Below, one piece after another: positions 25,765-33,516 of a DNA stretch of 64,000 nucleotides. Origin of the DNA: Bacteroidota bacterium. GTDB lineage: Bacteria > Bacteroidota > Bacteroidia > Cytophagales > Cyclobacteriaceae. The notes beneath the pieces were generated by a model that was not told the DNA's origin, made no database searches, and saw only the letters and a program-made list of their open reading frames with translations. Positions within the stretch are counted from its first letter, which is position 1. Each line of letters starts with the position of its first letter. The position numbers and the translations under genes are program-made. The stretch spans positions 1 to 64,000 of the forward strand of contig JAFDYT010000019.1 of assembly GCA_018266055.1 (NCBI GenBank). The letters run 5' to 3'.

Positions 25765-26734
25765 CTCCTGAAATAAAAACAGTGTTATCTTTTATCTCGT
25801 AGGTGAGATGTAAGGATTCGGCGATTACATCCATGATGAAAGACAACGATTGATTATGATACTCCGTCGTTAATGGGCATTCTTTCAACTTGGTGTTGGT
25901 AAAAACGAATTGCACTCCGTAGGCTTTACTTAGCTGCCTGGTAACCTCGTCCAGCGAAGTATTGGAAAAGGAAAGCGCGCGCGTGGCATAGGCGATGTTG
26001 TTTTCACTGACCAGTTTTTCAAGACTCAACTCTCCGGTTGCCCGTCGGTATATTCCTTTCATCCCTGCTTCTATGATAATTTCCTTACGGCTGGTACTCA
26101 TCAGTACCTTGCCGCGTGTTACTTCGGTTTCGACTTCGTTTTTTATTGAGTCGTTTTGCACATTGAATGCAGTGCCCAATACTTTTATCCGGATATCGTC
26201 TACGGTAATCACAAAAGGCTTGGATGGGTTGTGTGAAACATCAAAATAAGCTTCCCCTTTCAGTACGATGTTTCGTTGCGGGCCTTCCATTCCTTTTGGC
26301 CATTGAATATGACTCTTTCTGTTCATCGTCACGGAAGAGCCGTCTGGCAGCGTCATTGCCACCACATCCTGATGTGCCTCACGTGCCTCCCAGGTAAGTG
26401 TATCCGGTGGATTGAGATTCCAGAAATAAATAACTATGCCGGCACCAACAAGCAAAGCCAGAGATGCAGCTAGGCGGAAGGGAGTGAAGAATATTTGTTT
26501 AGCGACAGTTTTATTTTTGAGAAGTGGCTGCAATTTTCTCCAGACTTCTTCTTTATCTGCACGGCGTTCTTCCTGCGTTTCGGCAAACCATATTTTTTCA
26601 AATTGTTGATAGCGAGTCTTATTTTCTTCCGAGGCTTCGATCCAGTCGTTTACCTGCATGGCCTCCTCGGGCGTTGCTTCTCCTGCGAGAAACTTACCAA
26701 GAAGGGTGTCGTCAATCAAAGTGGGGTTTGTCAT
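25751..26734 (-). CDS. fecR: FecR-family anti-sigma factor
   Basis: 327 residues from the ATG at 26734 (an in-frame GTG at 26743 also exists). A cytosolic helical N-terminus (TLIDDTLLGKFLAGEATPEE) precedes one membrane helix (LAASLALLVGAGIVIYFW), a FecR domain (~120-220, DVVAMTLPDGSSVTMNRKSH, GEAYFDVSHNPSKPFVITV) and a DUF4974 domain at the end (LSFSNTSLDEVTRQLSKAYG). It should hold the ECF sigma factor at the membrane and release it on a periplasmic signal. The sigma gene ends 12 bp upstream and the STN gene overlaps its 3' end. Confidence 0.92.
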   Translation of the reverse strand: MTNPTLIDDTLLGKFLAGEATPEEAMQVNDWIEASEENKTRYQQFEKIWFAETQEERRADKEEVWRKLQPLLKNKTVAKQIFFTPFRLAASLALLVGAGIVIYFWNLNPPDTLTWEAREAHQDVVAMTLPDGSSVTMNRKSHIQWPKGMEGPQRNIVLKGEAYFDVSHNPSKPFVITVDDIRIKVLGTAFNVQNDSIKNEVETEVTRGKVLMSTSRKEIIIEAGMKGIYRRATGELSLEKLVSENNIAYATRALSFSNTSLDEVTRQLSKAYGVQFVFTNTKLKECPLTTEYHNQSLSFIMDVIAESLHLTYEIKDNTVFISGDGCF

Positions 26735-26746
26735 GAAGGCCACAGG

Positions 26747-27307
26747 TTACAGGTAGTCTTTTAATTTTTCTCTCAATATCCGCAAAGCTTTGCCCATTTG
26801 CGCTTCAATGGTTTTTACCGACAGGTCCATTTCTTCTGCAATTTCCACGTACCTCTTTCCTTCTAACCGACTCTTTTCAAAGATAATACGGCACTGCGGC
26901 GGCAAATCATTCATCGCATTGCTGATCTGCGTGTCTAACTCTTCAAATGTGTTCAAGTCTGAATCCACCATCGTATGAGTCACCATTTCGCGAGCGGCAA
27001 CTACACGGTGATTGGATTTTATCTTTTCATGACGAATGACATTAAGGCAATGCCGGTACACTGCGGTGTATAAATAAGCTTTGGCGGAGTCTGTGGTTTC
27101 AAGATCAGTTTTCATTTCCCACCACCTGGTGAATATCGATTGAACGGCGTCGTTGGCTTTGTCTTCATCTTTTAACATAGCAGTTGCATAACGGTGCAGC
27201 CCGTCAAAGAAATTATCAAAGCTTTCTTTAAAAAGCCGTTCAAACTGAAATGAAGTCTTTTTGCTCTCCAAACCCCTTATATCATTAATAAACAGATGAA
27301 AGGTCAT
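26747..27307 (-). CDS. ECF-type RNA polymerase sigma-70 factor
   Basis: 186 residues. Region 2 (~25-95) contains DAVQSIFTRWWEMKTDLETT and AKAYLYTAVYRHCLNVIRHE; region 4 (~120-175) has LPPQCRIIFEKSRLEGKRYV, then EIAEEMDLSVKTIEAQMGKA, the helix-turn-helix typical of the Bacteroidota FecI-like group. It heads the operon with fecR and the STN-domain gene and probably drives genes for the downstream lipoproteins. A -7-like box lies upstream. Confidence 0.93.
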   Translation of the reverse strand: MTFHLFINDIRGLESKKTSFQFERLFKESFDNFFDGLHRYATAMLKDEDKANDAVQSIFTRWWEMKTDLETTDSAKAYLYTAVYRHCLNVIRHEKIKSNHRVVAAREMVTHTMVDSDLNTFEELDTQISNAMNDLPPQCRIIFEKSRLEGKRYVEIAEEMDLSVKTIEAQMGKALRILREKLKDYL

Positions 27308-27311
27308 TTAC

Positions 27312-27336
27312 CCCTATCGGGTAGGGCTCAAAATTA
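27312..27336 (-). promoter_or_regulatory. Promoter and inverted repeat before the ECF sigma gene
   Basis: The minus-strand box TAATTTTG (27336-27329) matches TAnnTTTG. Between it and the start codon at 27307 lies a 5-bp inverted repeat CCCTA-TCGGG-TAGGG (27312-27326), overlapping the expected transcription start, so it could be an operator or a leader hairpin. No clear -33 TTTG was found. Confidence 0.45.
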
Positions 27337-27381
27337 AGAAATTCTTTATGCTAAGGGTTTTCCTGCGGTAGGGAGCGTACT

Positions 27382-29766
27382 TTATTCATTCTGTAGTGAT
27401 TTCACAGGATTCATGCTGGCCACGGATATCACTTTATACCCAACCACGGCAATGGAAATCGTAAACATCGCCAGCACTGCAATCACAAAAGTCGCTACAC
27501 CTACTCCCTGATGATAACGCCAGATGGAATTCATCAGCAAGTTGCAGAGCATGAAGCTGAGGTAGGAGCCAATGGCCGAGGCCACTGCCAGGATCAATAG
27601 AAACTCGGTGTTGATCACCATGGCAATGTTGGCCATAGAGGCACCCAATACTTTTCGCACGCCGATTTCTTTCATTCTGCGAATGATGTTCAGTGACACC
27701 AGCGAGAACAACCCCGTGACGGAAAGCATCATGGCCACCGCTCCGATAAACACATACATGTACAAAATGTTAATGTTAACAACCGTGGCATCGTTGAGGA
27801 AATTCACCATCATGTTGCCGTTGTACAGGCGGTTGGGGAAAAGCTTTTTCCACTCGTGAGCCATAAACGCATTGACGGCGGGCACAGCCTCTGCCGAGGT
27901 GTTTACAATCAGGTTGGTGTAACTGTCAGGCAATACATACCGGATCATCAGCGCGTCGAGCTCGCGCCACAGGCCTTGCGTGTAAATGTCTTTTACCACG
28001 CCCACTACACGAAGGTGAATGCTGTCGCGCCAGATGATTTCCTGTCCGATAGGATCGGTAAGTCTGAACTGGTCGGCCATCTTTTGTGAGATGATGATCG
28101 ATTCGCGCTGATCGTTTTCTGAATCCGTGATGAAGTCGCGGCCTTTCAGCAAGGTAATCCCCATGGTTTGAAGGTAATGATCGCCTACTTCAATGATGTC
28201 TACCTCCGTTTGAACCGAGGCATGCGTCACGGGTTCGTGCAGGTGGTTGGATAGTATTCCGCTGCGGGCGCCGGCCATGGAGTGCACCGAAGGGTTTTGT
28301 TCCAGCGCATGCTTGTATTGATCAAACTCTTCCCGGTTGTTTACCCAACTGATAATGGAGCCGCGTACATCAAAGCCCAGGTCATACTGTTTTTGATACT
28401 GTGCGTTTTGGTAAAACCCGATGGCGCTTACAATGGCCACCAGCGAGATGGCAAACTGCATGCCTAGCAGCAATCGTGTAAAAAGGTTAGTGCCGCCGAA
28501 TTTCAATTTGCCTTTTAATATACTGGCCGGCTCAAACCGGCTGATGTACAGCGCAGGATAACTACCCGCCAATATGCCGGTAAAGAGCAGCACGCCGACC
28601 AGAAACAACACAAAGCCTGGCGAGTCGAGATAATGCGCTCGCAACTGCATGTATTCCCACAAGTAATTCCAGCCTTGCAACAACACATCGGCAAAAGCCA
28701 AACCTACCAGTAAGGCAAGCAGGCAAATGACGATGGTTTCGCCCATGAATTGGGCGATCAGTTGATGACGTCGGCTGCCCATCACTTTGCGAATGCCGAT
28801 CTCTTTCAATCGGCGCGATGAAATGGCGATGGTGGTATTGGTCAGGTTAAAGCAGGCAATCATAAGAATAAAGATGGCCATGATCGAGGAGCCCAATACC
28901 GCCGACTGCGGTGGAGCGACAAAGGTCCACGCAGTGGTATATTCGGCCCGGTCTTTAGCGGCCATGCCGGGCAGCCTCTCTAAAAGGAATTCCCTGACTT
29001 TAAAATCTTCCCGCGCCTGATTGTTGTTGGCGACGTAACCCTGCAGTTGATCATGCACATTCTTCACGCGACTGGGGTCGTTGATGAGCAGGAACAGTGT
29101 ACACACTTCCTTCCAGTTGTCTTCAAACAACAGGGAGTGCTCGTCGCTGATGTTTTCAAAATTAAGGTAGCTTGACCCATTCTTGTGATAAAAGCTGGAG
29201 TTCATCGGCTGTTCCTTATACACGCCGGCTACTTTCAGTTCTTTCAGCTTGGTTCCAATTACCTGTGTCACCGTTTTTCCAAGCGCCTCTTGTGCTGAAT
29301 GAAACAGCTTCACCGCCATCTCTTCACTTAAATACACGCTGGTGCGATCTTTTAAAGCGTCAGGGGTTCCGGCTATGAATTCAAATGAAAACATGCGGAA
29401 GAAGTCGGGATCGACGTAGTATAAGTTGGCCGCAAAAAGATCTTCGTCGCGTTTGAAGTTAGAGTAGGAGTAGTAGTAGCGCGACGATTGCGCCACGTCG
29501 GGCATGGTGTTGTGTACAATACTTCCCAATGGCATAGACGCATAGCCAAACCGGGTAACCGTACCTCCGAATTCACGTAGCGAAGAAACACGGTATATCT
29601 TTTCACTTTGTGTATGGATGGCGTCAAAGGTGGAGCTGTATTCGTTGGCGAAATAGGAGACAATGCAGCAGGCGATGGCGATGCCCATGCCAAACACATT
29701 GATAAGGATGAATAGCTTGTTTTTCAGAATGCTCCGAAGGGTGATCAGGAAGTAGTTTTTAATCAT
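27382..29766 (-). CDS. MacB/FtsX-type ABC transporter permease
   Basis: 794 residues in the two-FtsX layout usual for Bacteroidota. TM1 lies at ~16-38 (LFILINVFGMGIAIACCIVS), then a MacB-like periplasmic domain, three helices around 290-400 (AVLGSSIMAIFILMIACFNL), a second periplasmic domain, and three helices at the end. Each FtsX domain is followed by the conserved R-x-KEIGIRKVMG / MKEIGVRKVLG segment. The ATPase is not encoded next to it. Such proteins export or move lipoproteins, peptides or signals; the substrate is unknown. It is a single gene between the sigma operon and a long non-coding stretch. Confidence 0.9.
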   Translation of the reverse strand: MIKNYFLITLRSILKNKLFILINVFGMGIAIACCIVSYFANEYSSTFDAIHTQSEKIYRVSSLREFGGTVTRFGYASMPLGSIVHNTMPDVAQSSRYYYSYSNFKRDEDLFAANLYYVDPDFFRMFSFEFIAGTPDALKDRTSVYLSEEMAVKLFHSAQEALGKTVTQVIGTKLKELKVAGVYKEQPMNSSFYHKNGSSYLNFENISDEHSLLFEDNWKEVCTLFLLINDPSRVKNVHDQLQGYVANNNQAREDFKVREFLLERLPGMAAKDRAEYTTAWTFVAPPQSAVLGSSIMAIFILMIACFNLTNTTIAISSRRLKEIGIRKVMGSRRHQLIAQFMGETIVICLLALLVGLAFADVLLQGWNYLWEYMQLRAHYLDSPGFVLFLVGVLLFTGILAGSYPALYISRFEPASILKGKLKFGGTNLFTRLLLGMQFAISLVAIVSAIGFYQNAQYQKQYDLGFDVRGSIISWVNNREEFDQYKHALEQNPSVHSMAGARSGILSNHLHEPVTHASVQTEVDIIEVGDHYLQTMGITLLKGRDFITDSENDQRESIIISQKMADQFRLTDPIGQEIIWRDSIHLRVVGVVKDIYTQGLWRELDALMIRYVLPDSYTNLIVNTSAEAVPAVNAFMAHEWKKLFPNRLYNGNMMVNFLNDATVVNINILYMYVFIGAVAMMLSVTGLFSLVSLNIIRRMKEIGVRKVLGASMANIAMVINTEFLLILAVASAIGSYLSFMLCNLLMNSIWRYHQGVGVATFVIAVLAMFTISIAVVGYKVISVASMNPVKSLQNE

Positions 29767-30270
29767 AGCCGTGCGTATTCAACAAATGTGCCATTACTCA
29801 AAGGACGAGATTAAACCTAAAATTCAGGCTTTTGACCTGCCACTGCGTTCGTAAATGAAATGAGGTGTCCGTTTTAGGACTCCTTTATCCTGTTTTAGTT
29901 AATCGAAAAGGTAAATGTTTTTCCTCATATCTTATAAACATCTGCAACTCTTACTAAGGAAATAGTCTAACCTGTTCGTACACTTTTATAACATCTTATA
30001 GCGTACACTTACCGCTGACGTTTCCTGAATTCACCAGTAAGCTAATAGCCTTTCCTATTAAATTGATTGATCCTTATTTCATGATATAGGTCAAGAATGT
30101 CTTTTAAAGATATCCTTTTCACTTGACGTAGGTTAAGAAATGCGTATCGTCATGAAAATAGTTGTCTGAAAATTTTGTGCTCACCTGCCCGTCACAATAT
30201 CATTGTATCACCAACAGCGCAGCACAGGGTTCATACATACCAAAGCGCGCGACGGTAAACAGGATAACTA
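29767..30270. other. 504-bp AT-rich intergenic region
   Basis: No plausible gene. It lies between the start of the permease gene (minus) and the second array. It contains two FNR-like boxes (annotated separately at 30080-30137) and a pair of CGTACACTT direct repeats near 29976 and 30003. Nothing else stood out. Confidence 0.6.
30080..30137 (+). promoter_or_regulatory. Tandem FNR/CRP-type boxes upstream of array 2
   Basis: Two 16-bp sites, CATGATATAGGTCAAG (30080-30095) and CTTGACGTAGGTTAAG (30122-30137), share TGAY-NN-AGGTYA with the sites at 10653 and 11578. Their half-sites are closer to FNR (TTGAT-N4-ATCAA) than to CRP. Centres are 42 bp apart, four helical turns. No perfect -7 box lies at the spacing seen in the other two promoters; TAGTTGTC at 30159 is a weak match. 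Confidence 0.45.
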
Positions 30271-31011
30271 ATGAACGCATTCACACCTTATTCATCTTCA
30301 CTTGATCACCGTAGCGGCGACTTGCGTGCGATGGAGCAAGAGGTGGATACTATAAAGGGTATGTGGAGTTATGTTTCTTCTGAAGTCGTACACGTTTATC
30401 AGGTAGAGCGTACGACTTCTCGTAATAACGTAACGACTTCTTGTAGAAACGTGAGGTTTACTCGTAGCAAGGTGACGGCTTCTCGTAATAACGTGATGAC
30501 TTCTCGCAGAAACGTGACGACTTCTCGTAATAAGGTGACGTTTTCTCGTAGAAACGTGACGACATCTCGTAGAAAAGTGAGGTTTCTTCGTAATAAGGTG
30601 ACGACTTCTCGCAGAAAGGTGATGACTTGTCGTAGAAACGTGACGCTTCTTCATAATAAGGTGACGACTTATCGCAGAAGCGTGATGACTTTTCGTAGAA
30701 ACGTGACGTTTCTTCGTAATAAAGTGACGACTTCTCGTAATTTCAGTACCATGCTTCAGAATTTACGTCGGAGTGCTTCATTCGCGCGTCTGTTCAGCGA
30801 ACAATGTGCTCTGTTCAGCGAACGGATCATGCGCATGGTCGCGCCGTTTTTTTGTTTTCTATCCACCGTCCGTCGTGTAGCCTCAGGCCATGACGTGATG
30901 TGTGTAAAAATACGTAGTCTGTTTTTCAGGCCGGGTGATTCCATGCACTACAACTGCAGTAACGTAGGGTATAAGGAAAACCCATTTGTTCTGCTGAAAA
31001 CAACCTGCTAG
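30271..31011 (+). CDS. Doubtful 246-codon ORF containing array 2
   Basis: An ATG at 30271 opens a frame that runs through the second 21-bp array (Arg/Thr/Val/Ser-rich heptapeptides such as RNKVTTS) and on for ~90 residues of basic, cysteine-containing sequence. The opposite strand is also open from 30654 to 30298 and there encodes heptapeptides SRHLITR / SRHVSTR. Codon-position variation shows no clear bias on either strand. A real protein product is uncertain; the two FNR-like boxes upstream suggest that something here is transcribed. Confidence 0.2.
   Translation: MNAFTPYSSSLDHRSGDLRAMEQEVDTIKGMWSYVSSEVVHVYQVERTTSRNNVTTSCRNVRFTRSKVTASRNNVMTSRRNVTTSRNKVTFSRRNVTTSRRKVRFLRNKVTTSRRKVMTCRRNVTLLHNKVTTYRRSVMTFRRNVTFLRNKVTTSRNFSTMLQNLRRSASFARLFSEQCALFSERIMRMVAPFFCFLSTVRRVASGHDVMCVKIRSLFFRPGDSMHYNCSNVGYKENPFVLLKTTC
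30400..30735. repeat. 21-bp tandem array, 15-16 units (array 2)
   Basis: Fifteen clear 21-bp units from 30421 plus a degenerate one at 30400, together 336 bp, the same size as array 1. Units alternate between a CGTAATAA type and a CGTAGAAA type; the last nine form three 63-bp super-repeats. The core AAnGTGAnG is nearly invariant. AGAA-type units are dyad-symmetric about TGA (best in unit 30694-30714, AGAAACG-TGA-CGTTTCT). No spacers. Read on the minus strand the units share the 8-mer AAGTCGTC with array 1. Confidence 0.95.
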
Positions 31012-31096
31012 TCGATTGATGTGTAAATAAATGTGTAACCGCAGTGATGCTGAAGCGGTGCGATTCATGAGTTGCACCGGGGAGGTTAACTGCACA

Positions 31097-31726
31097 ATGC
31101 CTAACAAAACGATGAAGTTTGAAGCCTACGCCGGTATAAGTAAACTACCAGTACCGGGGAAGTTAGCACGGGGGCGTGAGTGTATCATGCAGACGACGGG
31201 GAATCCGAATTTCCCGACGCCTATCCCCACAATGACTACGTTGGCCACGCTCGTCAACCAGGCGGAGGCGGCCTACCTGCAAGCAAAAGCAGGGGGCCCC
31301 GACGACACGGCGATGATGCGTGCCAAAGTAGAAGCGCTTGAGCTGGCGATGAAGCAATTCGTCAGTTACGTGGAAGCAATAGCCAACCAAAACCTGGCTA
31401 CTGCCGACGCGGTTATCCGTAGTGCTGGTCTGTTTGTGAAAACACGAACTACCAGAAAGACCTCCGAGTTCTCTGTATTTGCCACCGGCAACCCCGGTGA
31501 GGCAAAGATAGCGTACAAAGGAGTATCGCGCGGCTCCATTGAAGTTCAGATGAGTACCGACATCACCAACCCTGCCAACTGGCGCACCATTTACTTGGGC
31601 ACGCGCGGGCGCATCGTGCGCGGCGAGCTGGAGGTGAACACCCGGTATTACTTCAGAGCCCGCATGATCACTAAAAACGGTCCCAGCGAGTGGAGCGAAG
31701 TACGGATCATCTACCTGCCCGCCTAA
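31097..31726 (+). CDS. Fibronectin type III-like protein of unknown function
   Basis: 209 residues from the ATG at 31097, chosen because GGGGAGG lies 11 bp before it; an ATG five codons later is possible and the frame extends upstream to 31031. There is no signal peptide. The N-terminal half is helical (LATLVNQAEAAYLQAKAGG, then an Ala-rich helix with VSYVEAIANQN). The C-terminal ~85 residues look like an FnIII module (GSIEVQMSTD ... YYFRARMITKNGPSEWSEV). Proteins of this layout recur as singletons in Bacteroidota; I know no function. It ends at a strong terminator. Confidence 0.75.
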   Translation: MPNKTMKFEAYAGISKLPVPGKLARGRECIMQTTGNPNFPTPIPTMTTLATLVNQAEAAYLQAKAGGPDDTAMMRAKVEALELAMKQFVSYVEAIANQNLATADAVIRSAGLFVKTRTTRKTSEFSVFATGNPGEAKIAYKGVSRGSIEVQMSTDITNPANWRTIYLGTRGRIVRGELEVNTRYYFRARMITKNGPSEWSEVRIIYLPA

Positions 31727-31748
31727 CGGCGCACAGCGTAGAGCACCT

Positions 31749-31778
31749 AAAGACTGCCTCACAAGGGCAGTCTTTTTT
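31749..31778 (+). terminator. Rho-independent terminator
   Basis: A perfect 10-bp stem AAAGACTGCC / GGCAGTCTTT with a 7-nt loop runs straight into a T tract. It lies 22 bp after the stop of the FnIII-like gene. Confidence 0.93.
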
Positions 31779-32318
31779 TGTGGGGTTAAGAATGTCAACC
31801 CTTCATTATTGTTGGTCTCCCGAGGAGTCAATACACCTTTTAGACCAAATCAGCTCTAAATTAGGCATACTTTTTGTGCTAATTTTCTTAGCATTGGCGT
31901 TAGTATTCTGCTAAGCTATATTGAAAACAAATATTTATCAGGAAGTTATCAACAATTATGGCAATATTTCGGTAAGCCAAAAACCCAAATAATGGCCAAA
32001 ATTAGGTGTTTTCAGCGCGCCTATAAAAGTTATCAACAATTCAACAATATCGGAAATATAAATATTTTATACTTCTTCTAAACGGTCATTTGCAGAATTG
32101 AATATCACAAAATACCTTTACGATATAGGAAAAAAAATAAGCCATACTTCCGCGTTTTTAGGGGGCGAGGGAGTAGGGCTTAACCAATAACATGGGACGT
32201 GCGTAGTGCTGGCGGCGACTGTCAATTGCAGGCCATAGGGTGCAAATCCCTAACGCTCCACTGTTATTAGGTCAAAACTAACACCTTAATTGACAAGACA
32301 AAATTTAATTTGATATTT
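31779..32318. other. 540-bp AT-rich intergenic region with DnaA-box-like repeats
   Basis: No plausible gene. It starts with a truncated REP half-site (31808-31823). Two perfect 15-bp direct repeats AAGTTATCAACAATT (31943-31957 and 32027-32041) lie 84 bp apart; each contains TTATCAACA, one mismatch from the DnaA box TTATCCACA. A small hairpin TAGGG-TGCAAAT-CCCTA at 32236-32252 resembles a tRNA T-arm, but no tRNA can be folded around it. Confidence 0.5.
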
Positions 32319-32801
32319 ATGGATATACAATTAAAAATTTCGGATGAACAGGCCAGGGAGCTCCTGGCTTATTATCAAGGAGAATATAAAAAATTAGAAC
32401 TAAAGCAACGCGAATTGCTTGACCTAATGGCACAACTAGGCGGCCAGCCAAAGAAGCCAAACACTATTTTATCAACTCCATTTCTTTTCTCGAACACAGT
32501 GTACAATAAGGAATGGTCGTGGACTGACAAAGCTAGATTTGCCTTAAAGGGTTTTAACAAGTGCCTAACAGCAAAGGAAATAGTTAAAATAATTTCTAGT
32601 TCTTATGAGACTGAGATATTAATGTCAGAAGATTCTTTTCAAAACGCTTTCAGAGCATTAGCGAGTACATTAAGCACGAGGATAAAAGACAAAAGTATTT
32701 TTGGTCGATACAAACCTACTGACGGCGGCGAATTCAAAGTAGGCTTAATAGAATGGTTTGACGCCGATGGAAACCCACTAAATGAATATCGCAATGATTA
32801 A
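32319..32801 (+). CDS. Small protein with winged-helix (HARE-like) C-terminus
   Basis: 160 residues from the ATG at 32319. A short N-terminal coiled coil (ISDEQARELLAYYQGEYKKL, then ELKQRELLDLMAQLGG) is followed by a Pro-rich hinge and a ~90-residue winged-helix-like domain (WSWTDKARFALKGFNKCLTA with EIVKIISSSYET, later ALASTLSTRIKDKSIFGRYK and a last strand VGLIEWFDADG). Comparable small wHTH proteins occur in Bacteroidota accessory regions. DNA binding is predicted from the fold only. AT-rich, with REP elements on both sides. Confidence 0.65.
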   Translation: MDIQLKISDEQARELLAYYQGEYKKLELKQRELLDLMAQLGGQPKKPNTILSTPFLFSNTVYNKEWSWTDKARFALKGFNKCLTAKEIVKIISSSYETEILMSEDSFQNAFRALASTLSTRIKDKSIFGRYKPTDGGEFKVGLIEWFDADGNPLNEYRND

Positions 32802-32813
32802 TAAAAACTTCGT

Positions 32814-32857
32814 TATTGTTGGTCTCCTTTAGTTATTGTTGGTTCCAGACAATAGCA
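32814..32857. repeat. Degenerate REP elements
   Basis: Two incomplete copies of the ATTGTTGGTC...GACCAACAAT palindrome seen around the RAYT gene: ATTGTTGGTCTCC at 32814 and ATTGTTGGTTCCAGACAAT at about 32835. The context AACTTCGTTATTGTTGG is shared with the intact copy at 34382. Confidence 0.7.
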
Positions 32858-32858
32858 T

Positions 32859-32903
32859 GTCTTATTTGAGCGCGTGAGCAATGCGCGTGACTTGTGCCGT
32901 ATT
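32859..32903. repeat. Dispersed ~45-bp repeat, copy 1
   Basis: Similar over its length to 33452-33496 (shared blocks GTCTTATT, AGCGCGT, GCGTGACTTGTGC). Each copy lies shortly upstream of a small orphan gene (32995 and 33517). No coding or palindromic character recognised. Confidence 0.7.
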
Positions 32904-32994
32904 TGTCTCTCCTCAATTCTTCGACCCCTTCAGGATCAAAAAATAGAACAAAGAACTTTTGCTTTGCTAAAAACCGTTTCCTTAGTTCGCGTCG

Positions 32995-33189
32995 ATGGAG
33001 ATTTACCCGCCCGGCACGATTGTCTCAGTAAGCTTCACCCGTGAATTTGGTAAGATCATAAAGCGTTGCTGGTGCGGTGGACCCAAAACGAAGTTGCATT
33101 ACGAGGTTTTAGTAATCAATCAGGATGGGAAGGAAGAAGTCTGGGTATACAATCACGATGATTTAATCCTTGAGATTCCTATTAACTAA
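32995..33189 (+). CDS. 64-residue SH3-like small protein, unknown function
   Basis: A short beta-rich protein: MEIYPPGTIVSVSFTREFG, then KLHYEVLVINQDGKEEVWVY and a C-terminal DLILEIPIN. A Cys-x-Cys pair (RCWCGG) could bind a metal. The pattern of five short strands suggests an SH3-like barrel. Only 13 bp separate it from the next small gene, so they may be co-transcribed. No family recognised. Confidence 0.55.
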   Translation: MEIYPPGTIVSVSFTREFGKIIKRCWCGGPKTKLHYEVLVINQDGKEEVWVYNHDDLILEIPIN

Positions 33190-33202
33190 TTAAATTTAAA
33201 GT

Positions 33203-33430
33203 ATGAATTGGTGGAGCACAATAGGTTTAATTTTAGATATGGCAGGCGTAACCCTTATTTTCTTCTGGGGTATTAGAAGCCCTTTAGATACGCCAACAAG
33301 TGTAATGGAATCACTTCATCGCGAGCTCCATTCGCCTAAAGAGAAAATGTTTAAGCTTATATCAAAAATTGGATACGTTCTAATTGTAGTAGGGTTCTCT
33401 CTACAACTAATAGGAAGTAACGTGAAATGA
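33203..33430 (+). CDS. 75-residue membrane protein with two helices
   Basis: Two predicted membrane helices (WWSTIGLILDMAGVTLIFFW and IGYVLIVVGFSLQLIGS) connected by a polar loop rich in His, Glu and Lys. No family recognised. It follows the SH3-like gene by 13 bp. Confidence 0.6.
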   Translation: MNWWSTIGLILDMAGVTLIFFWGIRSPLDTPTSVMESLHRELHSPKEKMFKLISKIGYVLIVVGFSLQLIGSNVK

Positions 33431-33451
33431 ATTTGGTATTCACCAGCGCAA

Positions 33452-33496
33452 GTCTTATTCAAGCGCGTAAGCGGTGTGCGTGACTTGTGCTATTAG
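33452..33496. repeat. Dispersed ~45-bp repeat, copy 2
   Basis: Partner of 32859-32903; lies 20 bp upstream of the exported-protein gene at 33517. Confidence 0.7.
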
Positions 33497-33516
33497 AACA
33501 CTTATAATAAATTGGA

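Noticed and set aside
30400-30735. CRISPR array or protein-coding repeat gene as certain
   Set aside because: No spacers; both strands are open simply because the unit length is a multiple of three without stops, and codon-position bias is not visible.
31163-31831. 222-codon minus-strand ORF opposite the FnIII-like gene
   Set aside because: Antisense shadow of a better supported plus-strand gene with ribosome-binding site and terminator.
32206-32275. tRNA gene or cobalamin riboswitch
   Set aside because: TAGGG-TGCAAAT-CCCTA and the following CGCTCCACTGT recall a T-arm or the riboswitch core, but no acceptor stem, anticodon arm or B12 box can be placed, and the next gene is unrelated to cobalamin.
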